A stretch of DNA of 64,000 nt, from the NCBI RefSeq assembly GCF_014892575.1, contig NZ_JADBGI010000014.1, positions 62,001-126,000 on the forward strand, in the 5' to 3' direction. Shown here one piece after another: positions 41,874 through 53,448 of this stretch. Source of the stretch: Nocardiopsis coralli (GTDB lineage Bacteria > Actinomycetota > Actinomycetes > Streptosporangiales > Streptosporangiaceae). Made by a program: the position numbers and the translations under genes. Within the stretch, counting starts at the first letter, position 1; every line of letters starts with the position of its first letter. The notes under the pieces are model-generated. The model was not told the DNA's origin, ran no database searches, and saw only the letters and a list, made by a program, of their open reading frames with translations.

Positions 41874-43187
41874 TTATCGCAGAAAACCTTCGTAGTTCCT
41901 CTGCTGGAGGTGACTCTCGATCTGCTTCACCGTGTCCAGCCCGACTCCGACCATGATCAGGATGCTCGTCCCGCCGAAGGGGAAGTTCATGTCGGCGCCG
42001 GTGGCTCCGAGCGCGACCATCGGGAGAAGAGCGATCACACCCAGGTACAGGGATCCGGGGGTCGTCAGGCGCGTGAGCACGTAGTCGAGGTACTCGGCCG
42101 TCGGACGCCCAGGTCGGATACCCGGGATGAAACCACCGTACTTCTTCATGTTGTCGGCGACTTCAGTGGGGTTGAACGTGATCGCGACGTAGAAGAAGGC
42201 GAAGCCCACGATCATGACGAAGAAGGTCGCCATGTAGACGGGGTGAGTGCCCGTGAGGAAGTAGGTCTGGAAGAACTGCGCCACCGGGTGGGTCGAGTCC
42301 TGGCCCATGAGCCCGACGATCAGCTGCGGCAGATAGAGCAGCGAAGAGGCGAAGATCACGGGGATGATGCCCGCCTGGTTGACCTTCAGCGGGATGTAGG
42401 TCGAGCTCCCGCCGTACATGCGGCGGCCGACCATCCGCTTGGCGTACTGCACCGGGATGCGGCGCTGGGCCTGCTCCATGAAGACCACGGCCGTGATGAG
42501 CGCCAGGCCGGCGATGCAGATGATGGTGAAGATCCAGACGGACCGCTCCTCGTACAGACCCATGATCGAGGAGGGGAACATCGCGATGACCTGCGTGAAG
42601 ATCAGCAGCGACATACCGTTGCCGACACCGCGCTCGGTGATGAGCTCACCGAACCACATGATGATCGCGGTACCCGCGGTCATCGTGAAGACGATCGTCA
42701 CCAGGGTGAGGATGTCCTGGTTCGGCATGTAGACCGTCGACGGGATCTGGTTCTGGAACAGAGCACCCGTGCGGGCCATCGCCACGATGCTCGTGGCCTG
42801 CAGGACCGCCAGCATCAGCGTCAGATAGCGCGTGTACTGCGTGATCTTGGCCTGCCCGGACTGCCCCTCCTTCTTGAGGCGTTCCAGGTGGGGGATCACC
42901 ACGGTGAGCAGGTTGATGATGATGCTCGCGGTGATGTACGGCATGACCCCGAGTGCGAACACCGCCAGTTGCAGCAGGGCGCCGCCGCTGAACAGGTTGA
43001 TGAGCGTGTACACACCGGTCTGGTCGGCGGCCGTGACCGCCTCCATCTGCTCCCGGATGGCCGCGGAGTCGATCCCCGGGGCGGGGATGACCGAGCCGAG
43101 CCGGAACAGCGTCAGGATGAACAGTGTGAACAGCAGCTTGTTGCGCAGGTCGGGCGTGCGGAATGCACGAACGAACGCACCTAGCAC
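41874..43187 (-). CDS. secY: Sec translocon channel subunit SecY
   Basis: The 437-residue integral membrane protein has ten predicted segments. SecY text is seen throughout: FRTPDLRNKLLFTLFILTLF, GVMPYITASIIINLLTVVIP, ERGVGNGMSLLIFTQVIA, and GFIPGIRPGRPTAEYLDYVL in the C-terminal cytoplasmic loop. It forms the protein-conducting channel with SecE and SecG. The start is GTG 43187 after AGGAGGAG. It heads secY-adk-map. Confidence 0.97.
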   Translation of the reverse strand: MLGAFVRAFRTPDLRNKLLFTLFILTLFRLGSVIPAPGIDSAAIREQMEAVTAADQTGVYTLINLFSGGALLQLAVFALGVMPYITASIIINLLTVVIPHLERLKKEGQSGQAKITQYTRYLTLMLAVLQATSIVAMARTGALFQNQIPSTVYMPNQDILTLVTIVFTMTAGTAIIMWFGELITERGVGNGMSLLIFTQVIAMFPSSIMGLYEERSVWIFTIICIAGLALITAVVFMEQAQRRIPVQYAKRMVGRRMYGGSSTYIPLKVNQAGIIPVIFASSLLYLPQLIVGLMGQDSTHPVAQFFQTYFLTGTHPVYMATFFVMIVGFAFFYVAITFNPTEVADNMKKYGGFIPGIRPGRPTAEYLDYVLTRLTTPGSLYLGVIALLPMVALGATGADMNFPFGGTSILIMVGVGLDTVKQIESHLQQRNYEGFLR

Positions 43188-43480
43188 GTCTCCTCCTGCG
43201 CGGTTTCGGCGGCGGAACGGGTTCCAGACATCGCGGCCGATCCTGATCGTCGTAGAGCCTCAGCACGGGCTGGTCGCCCTGTGCTCGGAAGTTTTCACAT
43301 TACGTCAAGCGGGAAGCGTAAACAGATGGCACTGTAACAGCCATCACGCATCCATATCAGTTCGTGAGCCATAACGATCGCCGCTCACGTCCCGGGGCTG
43401 CAACACCGCGGGGCGCCCGCCGGCCGGTCGTACTGACCCGCCGTGCGGACGCCCCACGTGATGCATGTCCGGGAAGATCC
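43188..43480. other. rplO-secY gap
   Basis: The 293-bp gap is long for this block. On the rplO side a GC-rich inverted segment (arms GGGGCG and CGCCCC, 43410-43455) may end or attenuate the rpsJ-to-rplO transcript. Nearer secY there is an AT-richer stretch with a TTGACG and a dyad around CTGTAACAG (43325-43345). No -10 box at proper spacing was convincing. Confidence 0.45.
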
Positions 43481-43945
43481 CTAGACCTCGGTGGTCGACC
43501 CACCGGCGGCGGCGATCTTCTCCTTCGCCGAACCGGAGAACGCCGTGGCGCTCACCTGGACGGCGACGTTGATCTCACCCTCGCCCAGGACCTTGACCGG
43601 CTCGTTCTTGCGAACGGCGCCCTTGGCCACCAGGTCGTCGATGCCGACCTGGCCACCCTGGGGGAACAGCTCCCCGATCTTGTCCAGGTTCACGACCTGG
43701 TAGGTCGTCTTGAACCGGGCGTTGCTGAAGCCCTTGAGCTTGGGGACCCGGCGGATGAGCGGCATCTGGCCGCCCTCGAAACCGACGGGAACGGTGCTAC
43801 GAGCCTTGGTGCCCTTGGTGCCGCGACCCGCGGTCTTGCCCTTGGACGCCTCGCCACGGCCCTTGCGGGTCTTGGCCTTGTTGGCGCCGGGGGCCGGCCG
43901 CAGGTGGTGCAGCTTGAGCAGCTCGTCGGGGCTGTAGTCGCTCAC
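43481..43945 (-). CDS. rplO: 50S ribosomal protein uL15
   Basis: The 154-residue protein has [40 protein letters not shown] and [20 protein letters not shown], all typical of uL15. It starts at GTG 43945, sharing GTGA with the rpmD stop, so translation is coupled. Confidence 0.97.
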   Translation of the reverse strand: MSDYSPDELLKLHHLRPAPGANKAKTRKGRGEASKGKTAGRGTKGTKARSTVPVGFEGGQMPLIRRVPKLKGFSNARFKTTYQVVNLDKIGELFPQGGQVGIDDLVAKGAVRKNEPVKVLGEGEINVAVQVSATAFSGSAKEKIAAAGGSTTEV

Positions 43946-44127
43946 TTCGCGACCTCCTCGACACTGACGAGGTGCGAAACGATGGTGATCTGCCCACGCA
44001 CCTCGGGGCGGTCCTCACGGACGGTGGACTTGCCGATCCGGCCCAGACCGAGGGTCTGGAGAGCAGCGGCCTGCTTCTCCTTGCCACCGATCAGGGAACG
44101 GGTCTGCGTGATCTTCAGGTCGGCCAT
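43942..44127 (-). CDS. rpmD: 50S ribosomal protein uL30
   Basis: The 61-residue protein ([40 protein letters not shown]) has the normal uL30 size. ATG 44127 follows the rpsE stop by one base. It overlaps rplO by 4 nt. Confidence 0.96.
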   Translation of the reverse strand: MADLKITQTRSLIGGKEKQAAALQTLGLGRIGKSTVREDRPEVRGQITIVSHLVSVEEVAK

Positions 44128-44128
44128 G

Positions 44129-44731
44129 TCAGGCACCTGCCTTCGCCTCGGCGCGGGCGCGCAGCATGGCGGCCGGAGCGACGTCCTCGATCGGCAGGCC
44201 ACGGCGTGCAGCGATCTCCTCGGGCTGGCTGAGCCCCTTGAGAGCGGCAACGGTGGCGTGCACGATGTTCAGCGGGTTCGAGGACCCGAGCGACTTGCTC
44301 AGGACGTCGTGGACCCCGGCGCACTCCAGCACGGCGCGGACCGGACCACCGGCGATAACACCGGTACCCGGGGCGGCCGGACGCAGCATGACGATGCCGG
44401 CGGCCTCTTCGCCCGTGATCTTGTGAGTGATGGTGCCCTGGACGCGGGGAACGCGGAAGAAGTTCTTCTTCGCCTCCTCGACGCCCTTGGCAATGGCGGA
44501 GGGGACCTCCTTGGCCTTGCCATAACCGACACCGACCATGCCGTTGCCGTCACCGACGACGACCAGGGCGGTGAAGGAGAAGCGACGGCCGCCCTTGACG
44601 ACCTTCGCGACCCGGTTGATGGTCACGACCTTCTCGATGTAGGAGACACCCTTGTCTGCGGCGCCGCCGCGGCGATCGTCACGGCGATCCCGCCGCTCGC
44701 CACCGGCGCCGCGCCGCGGTGCTGCAGCCAT
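44129..44731 (-). CDS. rpsE: 30S ribosomal protein uS5
   Basis: The 200-residue protein has an Arg/Asp-rich N-terminal extension (about 1-27), then the dsRNA-binding and S5 domains with [39 protein letters not shown] and [16 protein letters not shown]. It helps decoding fidelity and mRNA entry. It lies between rplR and rpmD. Confidence 0.97.
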   Translation of the reverse strand: MAAAPRRGAGGERRDRRDDRRGGAADKGVSYIEKVVTINRVAKVVKGGRRFSFTALVVVGDGNGMVGVGYGKAKEVPSAIAKGVEEAKKNFFRVPRVQGTITHKITGEEAAGIVMLRPAAPGTGVIAGGPVRAVLECAGVHDVLSKSLGSSNPLNIVHATVAALKGLSQPEEIAARRGLPIEDVAPAAMLRARAEAKAGA

Positions 44732-44776
44732 CAGTGGTTCCTCTTCTCGTGATTGATCTTGTCCGTTGTCATCGGA

Positions 44777-45157
44777 TCAGAACTCCAGTCCGCCTTCACG
44801 CGCCGCCTCGGCGAGCGCGGCGATGCGACCGGCGTACCGGTTGCCGCCGCGGTCGAAGACGACCTGGGTGACGCCGGCGTCCTTGGCGCGCTGCGCGACG
44901 AGCTCACCCACCTTGACGGACTTGTCGGTCTTGGTGCCCTCGGTCGCACGGAGGTCGGCCTCGACGGTGGAGGCGTGGGCCAGGGTGTGGCCCTTGGTGT
45001 CGTCGATGACCTGGACGACGATGTGCTTCGAGGAGCGGAACACGGCCAAGCGCGGACGCTCGGGGGTCCCGACGATCTTCTTGCGGCCCCGGTTGTGACG
45101 GCGCAGACGCGCGGTCGTGGGCTTGGCGGTGCGCTTGCGGCTGACGGTGATGCCCAT
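44777..45157 (-). CDS. rplR: 50S ribosomal protein uL18
   Basis: The 126-residue protein binds 5S rRNA. Characteristic text: [40 protein letters not shown] and [20 protein letters not shown]. It begins two bases after the rplF stop. Confidence 0.97.
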   Translation of the reverse strand: MGITVSRKRTAKPTTARLRRHNRGRKKIVGTPERPRLAVFRSSKHIVVQVIDDTKGHTLAHASTVEADLRATEGTKTDKSVKVGELVAQRAKDAGVTQVVFDRGGNRYAGRIAALAEAAREGGLEF

Positions 45158-45159
45158 GC

Positions 45160-45699
45160 CTACTTACCAGCCTTTCCGGCCTTGCGGCGGATGTGCTCAC
45201 CCTGGTACCGCACACCCTTGGCCTTGTAGGGGTCAGGCTTGCGCAGACCGCGGATGTTCGCGGCGACCTGGCCCACGAGCTGCTTGTCGATGCCCTCGAC
45301 GTGGAACAGCGTCGGCTTCTCCACGCGGAAGGTGATGCCCTCCGGCGGCTCCACCACGACCGGGTGGCTGTAGCCCAGGGAGAACTCGAGGTTCGCGCCG
45401 CGGGCCTGGACGCGGTAACCCACACCGTGGATCTCCAGCGTCTTCTGGTAGCCGTCGGAGACACCCTTGATCAGGTTGGCCAGCAGCGCACGGGTCAGAC
45501 CGTGCAGCGAGCGGTTCTCCGGCTTGTCGTCGGGACGCACCACCGTGATCACGCCGTCCTCGTCGCGAGAGACGGTGATCGGCTCGGTGATGGTGTGGTT
45601 CAGTTCGCCCTTCGGCCCCTTGACAGTGACGTCTTGCCCGTTAATCGTGACTTCGACGCCCTTAGGGGCCGAGATCGGCAGTCGACCGATACGCGACAT
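45160..45699 (-). CDS. rplF: 50S ribosomal protein uL6
   Basis: The 179-residue protein has two repeated uL6 domains ([20 protein letters not shown] at the start, [20 protein letters not shown] in the second) and the C-terminal [20 protein letters not shown]. It sits near the factor-binding site and bL12 stalk base. Gene order rpsH-rplF-rplR is standard. Confidence 0.97.
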   Translation of the reverse strand: MSRIGRLPISAPKGVEVTINGQDVTVKGPKGELNHTITEPITVSRDEDGVITVVRPDDKPENRSLHGLTRALLANLIKGVSDGYQKTLEIHGVGYRVQARGANLEFSLGYSHPVVVEPPEGITFRVEKPTLFHVEGIDKQLVGQVAANIRGLRKPDPYKAKGVRYQGEHIRRKAGKAGK

Positions 45700-45716
45700 G
45701 CTTCAATCTCTCCCTA

Positions 45717-46115
45717 TTACCAGACGTAGGCGAGGACTTCGCCGCCAACGCCGTTCTTCTTGGCCTGCTTGTCCGTCATCAGGCCACCGGACGTCGAAAT
45801 GATCGCGACGCCAAGACCACCGAGCACCCGCGGCAGGTTCTCCTTCTTGGCGTAGACCCGCAGGCCCGGCTTGGAGACGCGGCGGATCCCCGCGATCGAA
45901 CGCTCACGGGTGGGGCCGTACTTCAGGTCCAGCACGAGGGTCTTGCCCACCTGGGCGTCCTCGGTGCGCCATCCCTGGATGAAGCCCTCCTGCTGGAGGA
46001 TCTCGGCGATGTGCGCCTTGATCTTCGAATACGGCATCGCGACGGTGTCGTGGAAAGCCGAGTTCGCGTTACGCAGACGCGTCAGCATGTCTGCGATCGG
46101 GTCGGTCATCGTCAT
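45717..46115 (-). CDS. rpsH: 30S ribosomal protein uS8
   Basis: The 132-residue protein ([59 protein letters not shown]) is a primary 16S rRNA binder and, in other bacteria, an operon translational repressor. ATG 46115 gives the canonical start; upstream codons are open but unlikely. Confidence 0.96.
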   Translation of the reverse strand: MTMTDPIADMLTRLRNANSAFHDTVAMPYSKIKAHIAEILQQEGFIQGWRTEDAQVGKTLVLDLKYGPTRERSIAGIRRVSKPGLRVYAKKENLPRVLGGLGVAIISTSGGLMTDKQAKKNGVGGEVLAYVW

Positions 46116-46412
46116 GGCCGACTGGCCCTTCCTCACCGCGGTTTCCGTGTGCGGGCCTTTCCCAAAACCCTTTCCCGTGCCGGACGTGCCGGCGCGGGGC
46201 CACCTTCGGACCTACGGCGTGGTCGTGGGCACCGCCGTCCCTCACGGGACTACCGTGCCCTGTCTCATTGTTCTTCGTTGACTTTCCGGCCCACCACAGG
46301 GGGAAGGCCGGATCACTCGGGGTCGCCGCCGAGACGACGGGAGCCCCGGCGGGGGCCGACCCGTGCGCTCGCCCGGAGGGGGACATGAGCGCCAGGTCGG
46401 CCCCGCCGAGAA
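46116..46412. other. rpsN-rpsH spacer
   Basis: This is a 297-bp non-coding spacer inside an otherwise compact ribosomal block. It holds a small inverted repeat (CGGCC and GGCCG flanking CCCCCTGTGG on the minus strand) and an AT-richer patch with GAAGAACAATGAGACA near 46268. I found no gene or recognised RNA. Confidence 0.5.
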
Positions 46413-46598
46413 CTACCAGCTCGACTTGGCGATGCCGGGCAGCTCGCCGCGGTGAGCCATGTCGCGGAAGCAGATACGGCACAGGCCGAACTTCCGGAAC
46501 ACGGCACGCGAGCGGCCGCACCGCGAGCACCGAGTATACGCGCGAACGCCGAACTTCGGCTTCCGCTGCTGCTTGGCGATCAGGGACTTCTTAGCCAT
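46413..46598 (-). CDS. rpsN: 30S ribosomal protein uS14, type Z
   Basis: The 61-residue zinc form of uS14 has two CxxC pairs, in [14 protein letters not shown] and [18 protein letters not shown]. The start is ATG 46598. It follows rplE at 10 nt. A non-zinc paralogue often exists elsewhere in actinobacterial genomes, but none is in this window. Confidence 0.97.
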   Translation of the reverse strand: MAKKSLIAKQQRKPKFGVRAYTRCSRCGRSRAVFRKFGLCRICFRDMAHRGELPGIAKSSW

Positions 46599-46608
46599 GT
46601 CCTACCCC

Positions 46609-47184
46609 TCAGGCTTCCTTGAACGGGAAACCGAGCCGCTTCAGCAGGCTACGGCCCTGCTCGTCGTTGACGGCCGTCGTGACGACAGTGATGTCCATCC
46701 CACGCTGCCGGTCGATCTTGTCCGGGTTCACCTCGTGGAACATGACCTGCTCGGTCAGTCCGAAGGTGTAGTTCCCGTTCCCGTCGAACTGCTTCGGGGA
46801 CAGACCACGGAAGTCACGGATACGGGGAAGGGCGAGGGAGAGCAGGCGGTCCGTGAACTCCCACATCCGGTCGCCGCGCAGCGTCACGCTGGCGCCGATC
46901 GGCATCCCCTCGCGCAGCTTGAACTGCGCGATGGACTTCTTGGCTCGGTTGATCTTGGGCTTCTGGCCGGTGATGGCCGTGAGGTCCGCCACCGCACCCT
47001 GGATCAGCTTCGCGTCACGAGCTGCCTCGCCGACGCCCATGTTCACCACGATCTTCGTGAGACCGGGGATCTGCATGACGTTGGCGATGTCGTGCTCCTC
47101 CTTGAGGGCGGGCACGATCTCGTTGCGGTACTTCTCCTTGAGGCGCGGCATCGGCGGGGCCGTGATGTCGTTGGTAACCGTCAT
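46609..47184 (-). CDS. rplE: 50S ribosomal protein uL5
   Basis: The 191-residue protein binds 5S rRNA and contacts P-site tRNA. It has [58 protein letters not shown] and FPEIDPDKID-type text ([19 protein letters not shown]). ATG 47184 overlaps the rplX stop by one base. Confidence 0.97.
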   Translation of the reverse strand: MTVTNDITAPPMPRLKEKYRNEIVPALKEEHDIANVMQIPGLTKIVVNMGVGEAARDAKLIQGAVADLTAITGQKPKINRAKKSIAQFKLREGMPIGASVTLRGDRMWEFTDRLLSLALPRIRDFRGLSPKQFDGNGNYTFGLTEQVMFHEVNPDKIDRQRGMDITVVTTAVNDEQGRSLLKRLGFPFKEA

Positions 47185-47498
47185 CAGATGTCCTTACCGG
47201 TGCGGCGGGAGACGCGGACCTTGCGGACCTCGTCGCCCTCCTCGTCGAAGCGGTAGCCGACCCGGGTGGCCTTGCCGTCCTCCGCGAGCGCAACGTTGCT
47301 CACGTGGATCGGGGCCTCCTTGGTGACGACCTCGCTCTGCTGGCCGCCGGCCGGGTTGGCCTTCCGGTGCTTCTTGACGAGGTTGACGCCCTCGACAACG
47401 ACACGGTCCTCACGGGGCATGGCCTTGACGACCTTGCCGGTGGCACCCTTGTCCTTGCCGGCGAGGACGATGACCTCGTCGCCAGATTTGATCTTCAT
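47184..47498 (-). CDS. rplX: 50S ribosomal protein uL24
   Basis: The 104-residue KOW-domain protein ([53 protein letters not shown] [14 protein letters not shown] text) starts assembly of the 50S subunit. The start follows the rplN stop by 3 nt. Confidence 0.97.
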   Translation of the reverse strand: MKIKSGDEVIVLAGKDKGATGKVVKAMPREDRVVVEGVNLVKKHRKANPAGGQQSEVVTKEAPIHVSNVALAEDGKATRVGYRFDEEGDEVRKVRVSRRTGKDI

Positions 47499-47501
47499 CG
47501 C

Positions 47502-47870
47502 TCAGAGCACCTCCGGCGCCAGCGAAATGATGCGCATGTACTTCTTGTCACGCAGCTCGCGGCCGACCGGGCCGAAGATGCGGGTGCCTCGCGGGTCCCC
47601 ACCGTCCTTGATGAGCACGGCAGCGTTCTCATCGAAGCGGATGTAGGAGCCGTCGGGCCGGCGGCGCTCCTTGGCGGTGCGCACGATAACGGCCTTGACG
47701 ACGTCGCCCTTCTTGATCCCCGCAGCCGGCAGGGCGTCCTTCACCGTTGCGACGACGGTGTCGCCGACCCCGGCATAGCGCCGACCCGAGCCACCGAGAA
47801 CACGGATGGTGAGGATCTCCTTGGCACCCGTGTTGTCGGCGACCTTGAGTCGCGACTCCTGCTGAATCAC
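47502..47870 (-). CDS. rplN: 50S ribosomal protein uL14
   Basis: The 122-residue protein has the exact family length when started at GTG 47870, where AGGAG lies upstream ([60 protein letters not shown]). The frame extends upstream without a site. It contributes to an intersubunit bridge. Confidence 0.97.
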   Translation of the reverse strand: MIQQESRLKVADNTGAKEILTIRVLGGSGRRYAGVGDTVVATVKDALPAAGIKKGDVVKAVIVRTAKERRRPDGSYIRFDENAAVLIKDGGDPRGTRIFGPVGRELRDKKYMRIISLAPEVL

Positions 47871-47933
47871 GTCTGCTCCTGATGTGGTGCGTGCGGTCCA
47901 CTGCCGCACGGCTAGGTGGTCTCACCCCTCGGC

Positions 47934-47965
47934 CCGGCGGCCGACACCGAGGTGTCGGCCGCCGG
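47934..47965 (-). promoter_or_regulatory. Strong intercistronic hairpin between rpsQ and rplN
   Basis: The arms CCGGCGGCCGACAC and GTGTCGGCCGCCGG form a perfect 14-bp stem with a CGAG tetraloop. It lies 11 nt after the rpsQ stop. No T tract follows. It may divide the operon by partial termination or RNA processing. Confidence 0.7.
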
Positions 47966-47975
47966 AAGGCTGGGG

Positions 47976-48254
47976 TTACTTAGCCTTCTCCAGGATCTCC
48001 ACGATGCGCCAACGCTTCGTCGCGGAGAGCGGCCGGGTCTCCATCAGGAGAACCCGGTCACCGACGCCACAGGAGTTCGCCTCGTCATGCGCCTTGTACT
48101 TGGTCGTCCGGCGGATGACCTTGCCGTACAGGGAGTGCTTGACGCGGTCCTCGACCTCAACGACGACGGTCTTGTCCATCTTGTCGCTGACGACGTAGCC
48201 CTCGGCGGTCTTGCGGTAGTTGCGCGTCGCAGTCTGGGTCTGGTTCTCAGTCAT
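47976..48254 (-). CDS. rpsQ: 30S ribosomal protein uS17
   Basis: The 92-residue OB-fold protein ([60 protein letters not shown]) binds the 16S rRNA 5' domain. The start overlaps the rpmC stop by 4 nt. Confidence 0.97.
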   Translation of the reverse strand: MTENQTQTATRNYRKTAEGYVVSDKMDKTVVVEVEDRVKHSLYGKVIRRTTKYKAHDEANSCGVGDRVLLMETRPLSATKRWRIVEILEKAK

Positions 48255-48505
48255 TCGGCTGCTTCCTTCGTGTCCTCAGCCGACTCGCCAGACAGCGGCA
48301 TGATGCCGAGCTCGTGCTCGCGGAGGATCGTGTAGATCCGCGCGATCTCGCGCTTGACGGTGCGCAGGCGGCTGTGGTTGTCGAGCTGGCCGGTCGCGGC
48401 CTGGAAGCGGAGGTTGAAGAGCTCTTCCTTGGCTTCCTTGAGCTTGACGACCAGGTCCTCCTGGGACTGCTCGCGCAGCTCGGTGGCAGTGACGGTCTTC
48501 GCCAT
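48251..48505 (-). CDS. rpmC: 50S ribosomal protein uL29
   Basis: The 84-residue helical protein ([40 protein letters not shown]) sits at the tunnel exit. ATG 48505 shares one base with the rplP stop (TAATG). A short acidic tail ([13 protein letters not shown]) extends the C-terminus. Confidence 0.96.
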   Translation of the reverse strand: MAKTVTATELREQSQEDLVVKLKEAKEELFNLRFQAATGQLDNHSRLRTVKREIARIYTILREHELGIMPLSGESAEDTKEAAE

Positions 48506-48924
48506 TACTCCCACACCTCCCGCTTAACGATCTTGCACTTCATCGGGAGCTTGTGCATCGCACGCCGCAGGGCCTCCTTGGCCACCGGCTCGGGCACGCC
48601 ACCCGACAGCTCGAACATCACACGGCCCGGCTTGACCGGCGCGACCCACCACTCGGGAGAGCCCTTACCGGAGCCCATACGGACCTCGGCGGGCTTCTTC
48701 GTGATCGGGCGGTCCGGGAAGATGTTGATCCACACCTTGCCGCCACGCTTGATGTGCCGGGTCATGGCGATACGAGCCGACTCGATCTGGCGGTTGGTGA
48801 CGTAAGCCGCCTCCAGCGCCTGGATGCCGTACTCACCGAAGCTGACGGTGGTACCGCCCTTGGCCTTGCCGCGAAGGTCGGGCTTGTGCTGCTTGCGGTA
48901 CTTGACCTTACGAGGAATAAGCAC
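48505..48924 (-). CDS. rplP: 50S ribosomal protein uL16
   Basis: The 139-residue protein ([60 protein letters not shown]) organises the A-site tRNA region. The start is GTG 48924, 3 nt from the rpsC stop. Confidence 0.97.
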   Translation of the reverse strand: MLIPRKVKYRKQHKPDLRGKAKGGTTVSFGEYGIQALEAAYVTNRQIESARIAMTRHIKRGGKVWINIFPDRPITKKPAEVRMGSGKGSPEWWVAPVKPGRVMFELSGGVPEPVAKEALRRAMHKLPMKCKIVKREVWE

Positions 48925-48927
48925 TGG

Positions 48928-49700
<773 letters not shown>

Positions 49701-49701
<1 letters not shown>

Positions 49702-50069
49702 TATCGGGTCCTTTCCTTCGTCTTGGACGAGGCGCCCGAGTTCTCTGCGACGACCACGGAGATGTGGCTCGTGCGCTTGGTGACTCGGAAAGCCCGGCCG
49801 AAACCTCGCGGTCGGATGCGCTTCAGGGTCGGACCTTCGTCCACCCAAGCGCCCTCGACCACCAGCGTCTCCCGGTCCAGCTTGTCGTTGTGCTCGGCGT
49901 TGGCGATGGCACTGGCCAGCACCTTGCCTACAGGGTCGCTCGCCGACTGGGGAGCGAACCGGAGCACCGCCTGTGCCTCGTCAGCGGGCAACCCGCGAAT
50001 AAGGTCCACCACCCGGCGGGCCTTCCGGGGCGTAACACGGACGAACCGTGCCTGAGCCCTCGTTCCCAT
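49701..50069 (-). CDS. rplV: 50S ribosomal protein uL22
   Basis: The 122-residue protein ([60 protein letters not shown]) lines the exit tunnel. ATG 50069 has GAGGG 7 nt upstream; a GTG at 50087 would add six residues and remains possible. Confidence 0.95.
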
Positions 50070-50143
50070 CGCTTTTCCCTCGCTCACGGAAATTCATCTC
50101 CACACACCGTGGAGAAAGTGGTTCTTATCTGCTGCAGCAACCG

Positions 50144-50422
50144 CTAACGGCGGCTACGGCGGTCTTCCTTGACGTGGCTCCGGAAAGTACGCGTGGGAGC
50201 GAACTCACCGAGCTTGTGGCCGACCATCGACTCCGACACGAAGACCGGGACGTGCTTGCGGCCGTCGTGGACAGCGATCGTGTGACCGAGCATGTCCGGC
50301 ACGATCATCGACCGCCGGGACCACGTCTTGATGACGTTCTTGCTGCCCTTCTCGTTCTGAGCCTCAACCTTCTTGATGAGGTGCTCGTCGACGAAAGGAC
50401 CCTTCTTCAGGCTACGTGGCAT
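50144..50422 (-). CDS. rpsS: 30S ribosomal protein uS19
   Basis: The 92-residue protein ([60 protein letters not shown]) is in the 30S head. Length and text are canonical. It lies 12 nt after rplB. Confidence 0.98.
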   Translation of the reverse strand: MPRSLKKGPFVDEHLIKKVEAQNEKGSKNVIKTWSRRSMIVPDMLGHTIAVHDGRKHVPVFVSESMVGHKLGEFAPTRTFRSHVKEDRRSRR

Positions 50423-50434
50423 CAGACGTGCTCC

Positions 50435-51274
50435 TTACCGCTTCTTCTTGCCGCTACGCCGACGCCGCACAATGAGCTTCTGGCTGGCCTTGTTGGTGTT
50501 ACGGGTCCGGCCTTCCTTGACGCCCCAGGGGCTGACCGGGTGGCGACCACCGGAGGACTTGCCCTCACCACCACCGTGCGGGTGGTCGATGGGGTTCATC
50601 ACGACACCGCGGACGGTCGGGCGCTTGCCCTTCCACCGGTTGCGGCCGGCCTTACCCCAGTTGATGTTGGACTGCTCGGCGTTGCCGACCTGGCCAACGG
50701 TCGCACGGCAGGTGATCTCCACCATGCGCATCTCACCGGAGGGCATACGCAGCGTGGCGTACTTGCCCTCCTTGGCGAGGAGCTGGATCTGCGATCCGGC
50801 GGAGCGACCCAGCTTGCCCCCGCCACCCGGCTTCAGCTCGACCGCGTGCACGAACGTACCCGTGGGGATGTTGCGCAGCGGGAGGCAGTTCCCGGGCTTG
50901 ATGTCGGACTGTGCGCCGTTCTCGACCTTGTCGCCCTGCTTGAGGCCGGCGGGCGCCAGGATGTAGCGCTTCTCGCCGTCAACGTAGTGCAGCAGCGCGA
51001 TACGCGCGGTGCGGTTCGGGTCGTACTCGATGTGCGCGACCTTGGCCGGCACACCGTCCTTGTCGTGGCGACGGAAGTCGATCACGCGGTAGGCGCGCTT
51101 GTGACCGCCACCCTGGTGGCGGGCGGTGATACGGCCGTGGCCGTTGCGGCCGCCCTTGCTGTGCAGCGGACGCACCAGGGACTTCTCGGGCTCCGAGCGC
51201 GTGATCTCGACGAAGTCGCTCACGCTGGAACCGCGACGACCCGGCGTCGTCGGCTTGTGCTTACGAATGCCCAT
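50435..51274 (-). CDS. rplB: 50S ribosomal protein uL2
   Basis: The 279-residue protein has [20 protein letters not shown], the SH3-like beta domain, and [20 protein letters not shown] near the C-terminus, whose His is conserved near the peptidyl transferase centre. It ends in the basic [13 protein letters not shown]. Confidence 0.98.
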   Translation of the reverse strand: MGIRKHKPTTPGRRGSSVSDFVEITRSEPEKSLVRPLHSKGGRNGHGRITARHQGGGHKRAYRVIDFRRHDKDGVPAKVAHIEYDPNRTARIALLHYVDGEKRYILAPAGLKQGDKVENGAQSDIKPGNCLPLRNIPTGTFVHAVELKPGGGGKLGRSAGSQIQLLAKEGKYATLRMPSGEMRMVEITCRATVGQVGNAEQSNINWGKAGRNRWKGKRPTVRGVVMNPIDHPHGGGEGKSSGGRHPVSPWGVKEGRTRNTNKASQKLIVRRRRSGKKKR

Positions 51275-51333
51275 CTTCTTCGCGCATTCCTTTACGTCTT
51301 GCTTGGTGTGTAGCGGTCAGACCCGGCTGGGTC

Positions 51334-51624
51334 TCAGACACCGAAGATGTCGATCCGGTCGCCCTCTGCGAGGCTGACGATCGCCCTCTTGGTGTCGGGA
51401 CGCTTGCCGTAACCGAAGCGCGTGCGCTTGCGCTTGCCCTTGCGGTTGATCGTGTTCACGTTCGAGACCTTCACGTCGAAGATCTTCTCGATCGCGATCT
51501 TGATCTGGGTCTTGTTGGCGTCCGGGCGAACGATGAACGTGTACTTGTTCTCGTCCATGAGCCCGTAGCTCTTCTCGGAGATCACCGGTTCGACGATGAT
51601 GTCCCGGTGGTCGGCGATCCTCAC
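51334..51624 (-). CDS. rplW: 50S ribosomal protein uL23
   Basis: The 96-residue protein ([40 protein letters not shown]) sits at the tunnel exit where trigger factor and SRP dock. GTG 51624 overlaps the rplD stop as GTGA. Confidence 0.97.
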   Translation of the reverse strand: MRIADHRDIIVEPVISEKSYGLMDENKYTFIVRPDANKTQIKIAIEKIFDVKVSNVNTINRKGKRKRTRFGYGKRPDTKRAIVSLAEGDRIDIFGV

Positions 51625-52292
51625 TTGGCGTCCTCCTCGGACTCAGCGGCCTTGGAGGCACCGGCCGCGTGGGCCAGGAACTCGGTGTAGCCCGCTTCGG
51701 TGAAGACCACGTCGTCCGAGTAGAGGACGTCGTAGGTGTTCACCTGGTCCGCGTCGAGGATGTGCACCTCTTCGAGGTTGCGCAGGGCACGCCGGTTGTG
51801 CTCGTCCTCGCGGGCCAGGACGACGAGGACCTTGTCGGACTCGGTGACCTGGCGCAGCGCCTTCAGAGCCGTCTGCGTGAGCTTGTTCTCTGCGTCGGCC
51901 GCGACGAAGTCGCTGACGACGTGGATACGGCCGTGGCGGGCCCGGTCCGACAGGGCACCGCGCAGGGCGGCGGCCTTCATCTTCTTCGGGGTGCGCTGAC
52001 CGTAGTCGCGGGGCTGGGGGCCGTGGACCGTGCCACCACCGGCGTACTGCGGAGCGCGGATCGAACCCTGGCGGGCACGACCGGTCCCCTTCTGCCGGTA
52101 CGGCTTCTTGCCACCGCCGCGGACGTCGCCGCGGGTCTTGGTGGCGTGGGTGCCCTGGCGGCCGGCGGCCAGCTGGGCGTTCACGACCTGGTGGATCAGC
52201 GGAATGCTGACCTGCTGGGCGAAGACGCTCTCCGGAAGCTCGACGCTACCGGCGGCCTTGCCCTCGGGGCTCTTGACCTCGATCTGGGCCAT
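51621..52292 (-). CDS. rplD: 50S ribosomal protein uL4
   Basis: The 223-residue protein has the extended loop that reaches the exit tunnel ([60 protein letters not shown]). Ala/Glu residues form a short tail. The start is ATG 52292, 3 nt after rplC. Confidence 0.97.
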   Translation of the reverse strand: MAQIEVKSPEGKAAGSVELPESVFAQQVSIPLIHQVVNAQLAAGRQGTHATKTRGDVRGGGKKPYRQKGTGRARQGSIRAPQYAGGGTVHGPQPRDYGQRTPKKMKAAALRGALSDRARHGRIHVVSDFVAADAENKLTQTALKALRQVTESDKVLVVLAREDEHNRRALRNLEEVHILDADQVNTYDVLYSDDVVFTEAGYTEFLAHAAGASKAAESEEDAK

Positions 52293-52295
52293 GGC

Positions 52296-52946
52296 TTACT
52301 TGTCCCCCTTCACAGCGGTGCGGACCAGCACCAGACCGCCGTTGGGACCGGGGACGGCACCCTTGACCAGGATGAGCCCCTTCTCCGCCTCGACGGAGTG
52401 AACGGTCAGGTTCTGGACGGTCTTGCGGACGTTGCCCATGCGACCGGCCATCCGCATGCCCTTGAACACGCGGCCGGGCGTGGCGCAACCGCCGATGGCG
52501 CCCGGGGAACGGTGCTTGCGCTGGGTGCCGTGCGTGGCGGAGAGGCCGCGGAAACCGTGCCGCTTCATCACACCGGCGAAGCCCTTGCCCTTGGTCTTAC
52601 CGGTCACGTCGACCGCCTGGCCGTCCTCGAAGGAGGAGGCGTCCACTTCCTGGCCGAGCTGGTACTCGGAGGCGTCGGTCGTACGGACCTCGACGTAGTG
52701 GCGGCGAGGGGTCAGCTCGTGTGCGCGAAGGTAGTCGCCCAGGGGCTTGTTGACCTTGCGCGGGTTGATCTGCCCGTAGCCGAGCTGGATGGCGGAGTAG
52801 CCATCGGTGTCCGGAGTCCGGATGCGGCTCACGACGCACGGACCGGCCTTCAGGACGGTGACGGGCACAATCTTGCCCTCGTCGTCGAAGACCTGGGTCA
52901 TGCCGAGCTTTTCGCCCAGAACTCCCTTGATCTGCTTGGTGGCCAT
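52296..52946 (-). CDS. rplC: 50S ribosomal protein uL3
   Basis: The 216-residue protein ([60 protein letters not shown]) reaches toward the peptidyl transferase centre. The Gln methylation-type loop is present. It starts 12 nt after rpsJ. Confidence 0.97.
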   Translation of the reverse strand: MATKQIKGVLGEKLGMTQVFDDEGKIVPVTVLKAGPCVVSRIRTPDTDGYSAIQLGYGQINPRKVNKPLGDYLRAHELTPRRHYVEVRTTDASEYQLGQEVDASSFEDGQAVDVTGKTKGKGFAGVMKRHGFRGLSATHGTQRKHRSPGAIGGCATPGRVFKGMRMAGRMGNVRKTVQNLTVHSVEAEKGLILVKGAVPGPNGGLVLVRTAVKGDK

Positions 52947-52958
52947 GTCTGTGCGTCC

Positions 52959-53267
52959 TTACAGCTTGATCTCGATGTCAACGCCCGCCGGCAGGTCGAG
53001 ACGCATCAGCGAGTCCACCGTCTTCGGCGTGGGGTCGATGATGTCGATCAACCGCTTGTGGGTGCGCATCTCGAAGTGCTCGCGCGAGTCCTTGTACTTG
53101 TGCGGCGATCGGATGACGCAGTAAACGTTCTTCTCCGTCGGCAGCGGCACCGGGCCCGCGACCTGTGCGCCAGTTCGCGTCACGGTCTCGACGATCTTCT
53201 TCGCCGAGCTGTCGATGACCTCGTGGTCATAGGCCTTTAGCCGAATGCGGATCTTCTGTCCCGCCAT
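52959..53267 (-). CDS. rpsJ: 30S ribosomal protein uS10
   Basis: The 102-residue protein ([60 protein letters not shown]) is both a ribosomal and a NusG/NusB-linked antitermination protein in bacteria. It is the first gene of the rpsJ-to-rplO series, 259 bp after tuf. Confidence 0.98.
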   Translation of the reverse strand: MAGQKIRIRLKAYDHEVIDSSAKKIVETVTRTGAQVAGPVPLPTEKNVYCVIRSPHKYKDSREHFEMRTHKRLIDIIDPTPKTVDSLMRLDLPAGVDIEIKL

Positions 53268-53448
53268 GTGGCCTGTTCGTCCTTCGCTTCAGTGTCCGTA
53301 ACGGTGTGCATTCCGGTCACAGAAACCCAGGCCGGGCGGGGGTCCGCCGCTTGTGGCCGTGAGCCTCTATTCCCTTGAGAAACCGCAACAGGGCTTCCCC
53401 CTGCGGTGCGCCACCGTCACAGAGCCCGATGACGTCTTTGGTGTGGTG

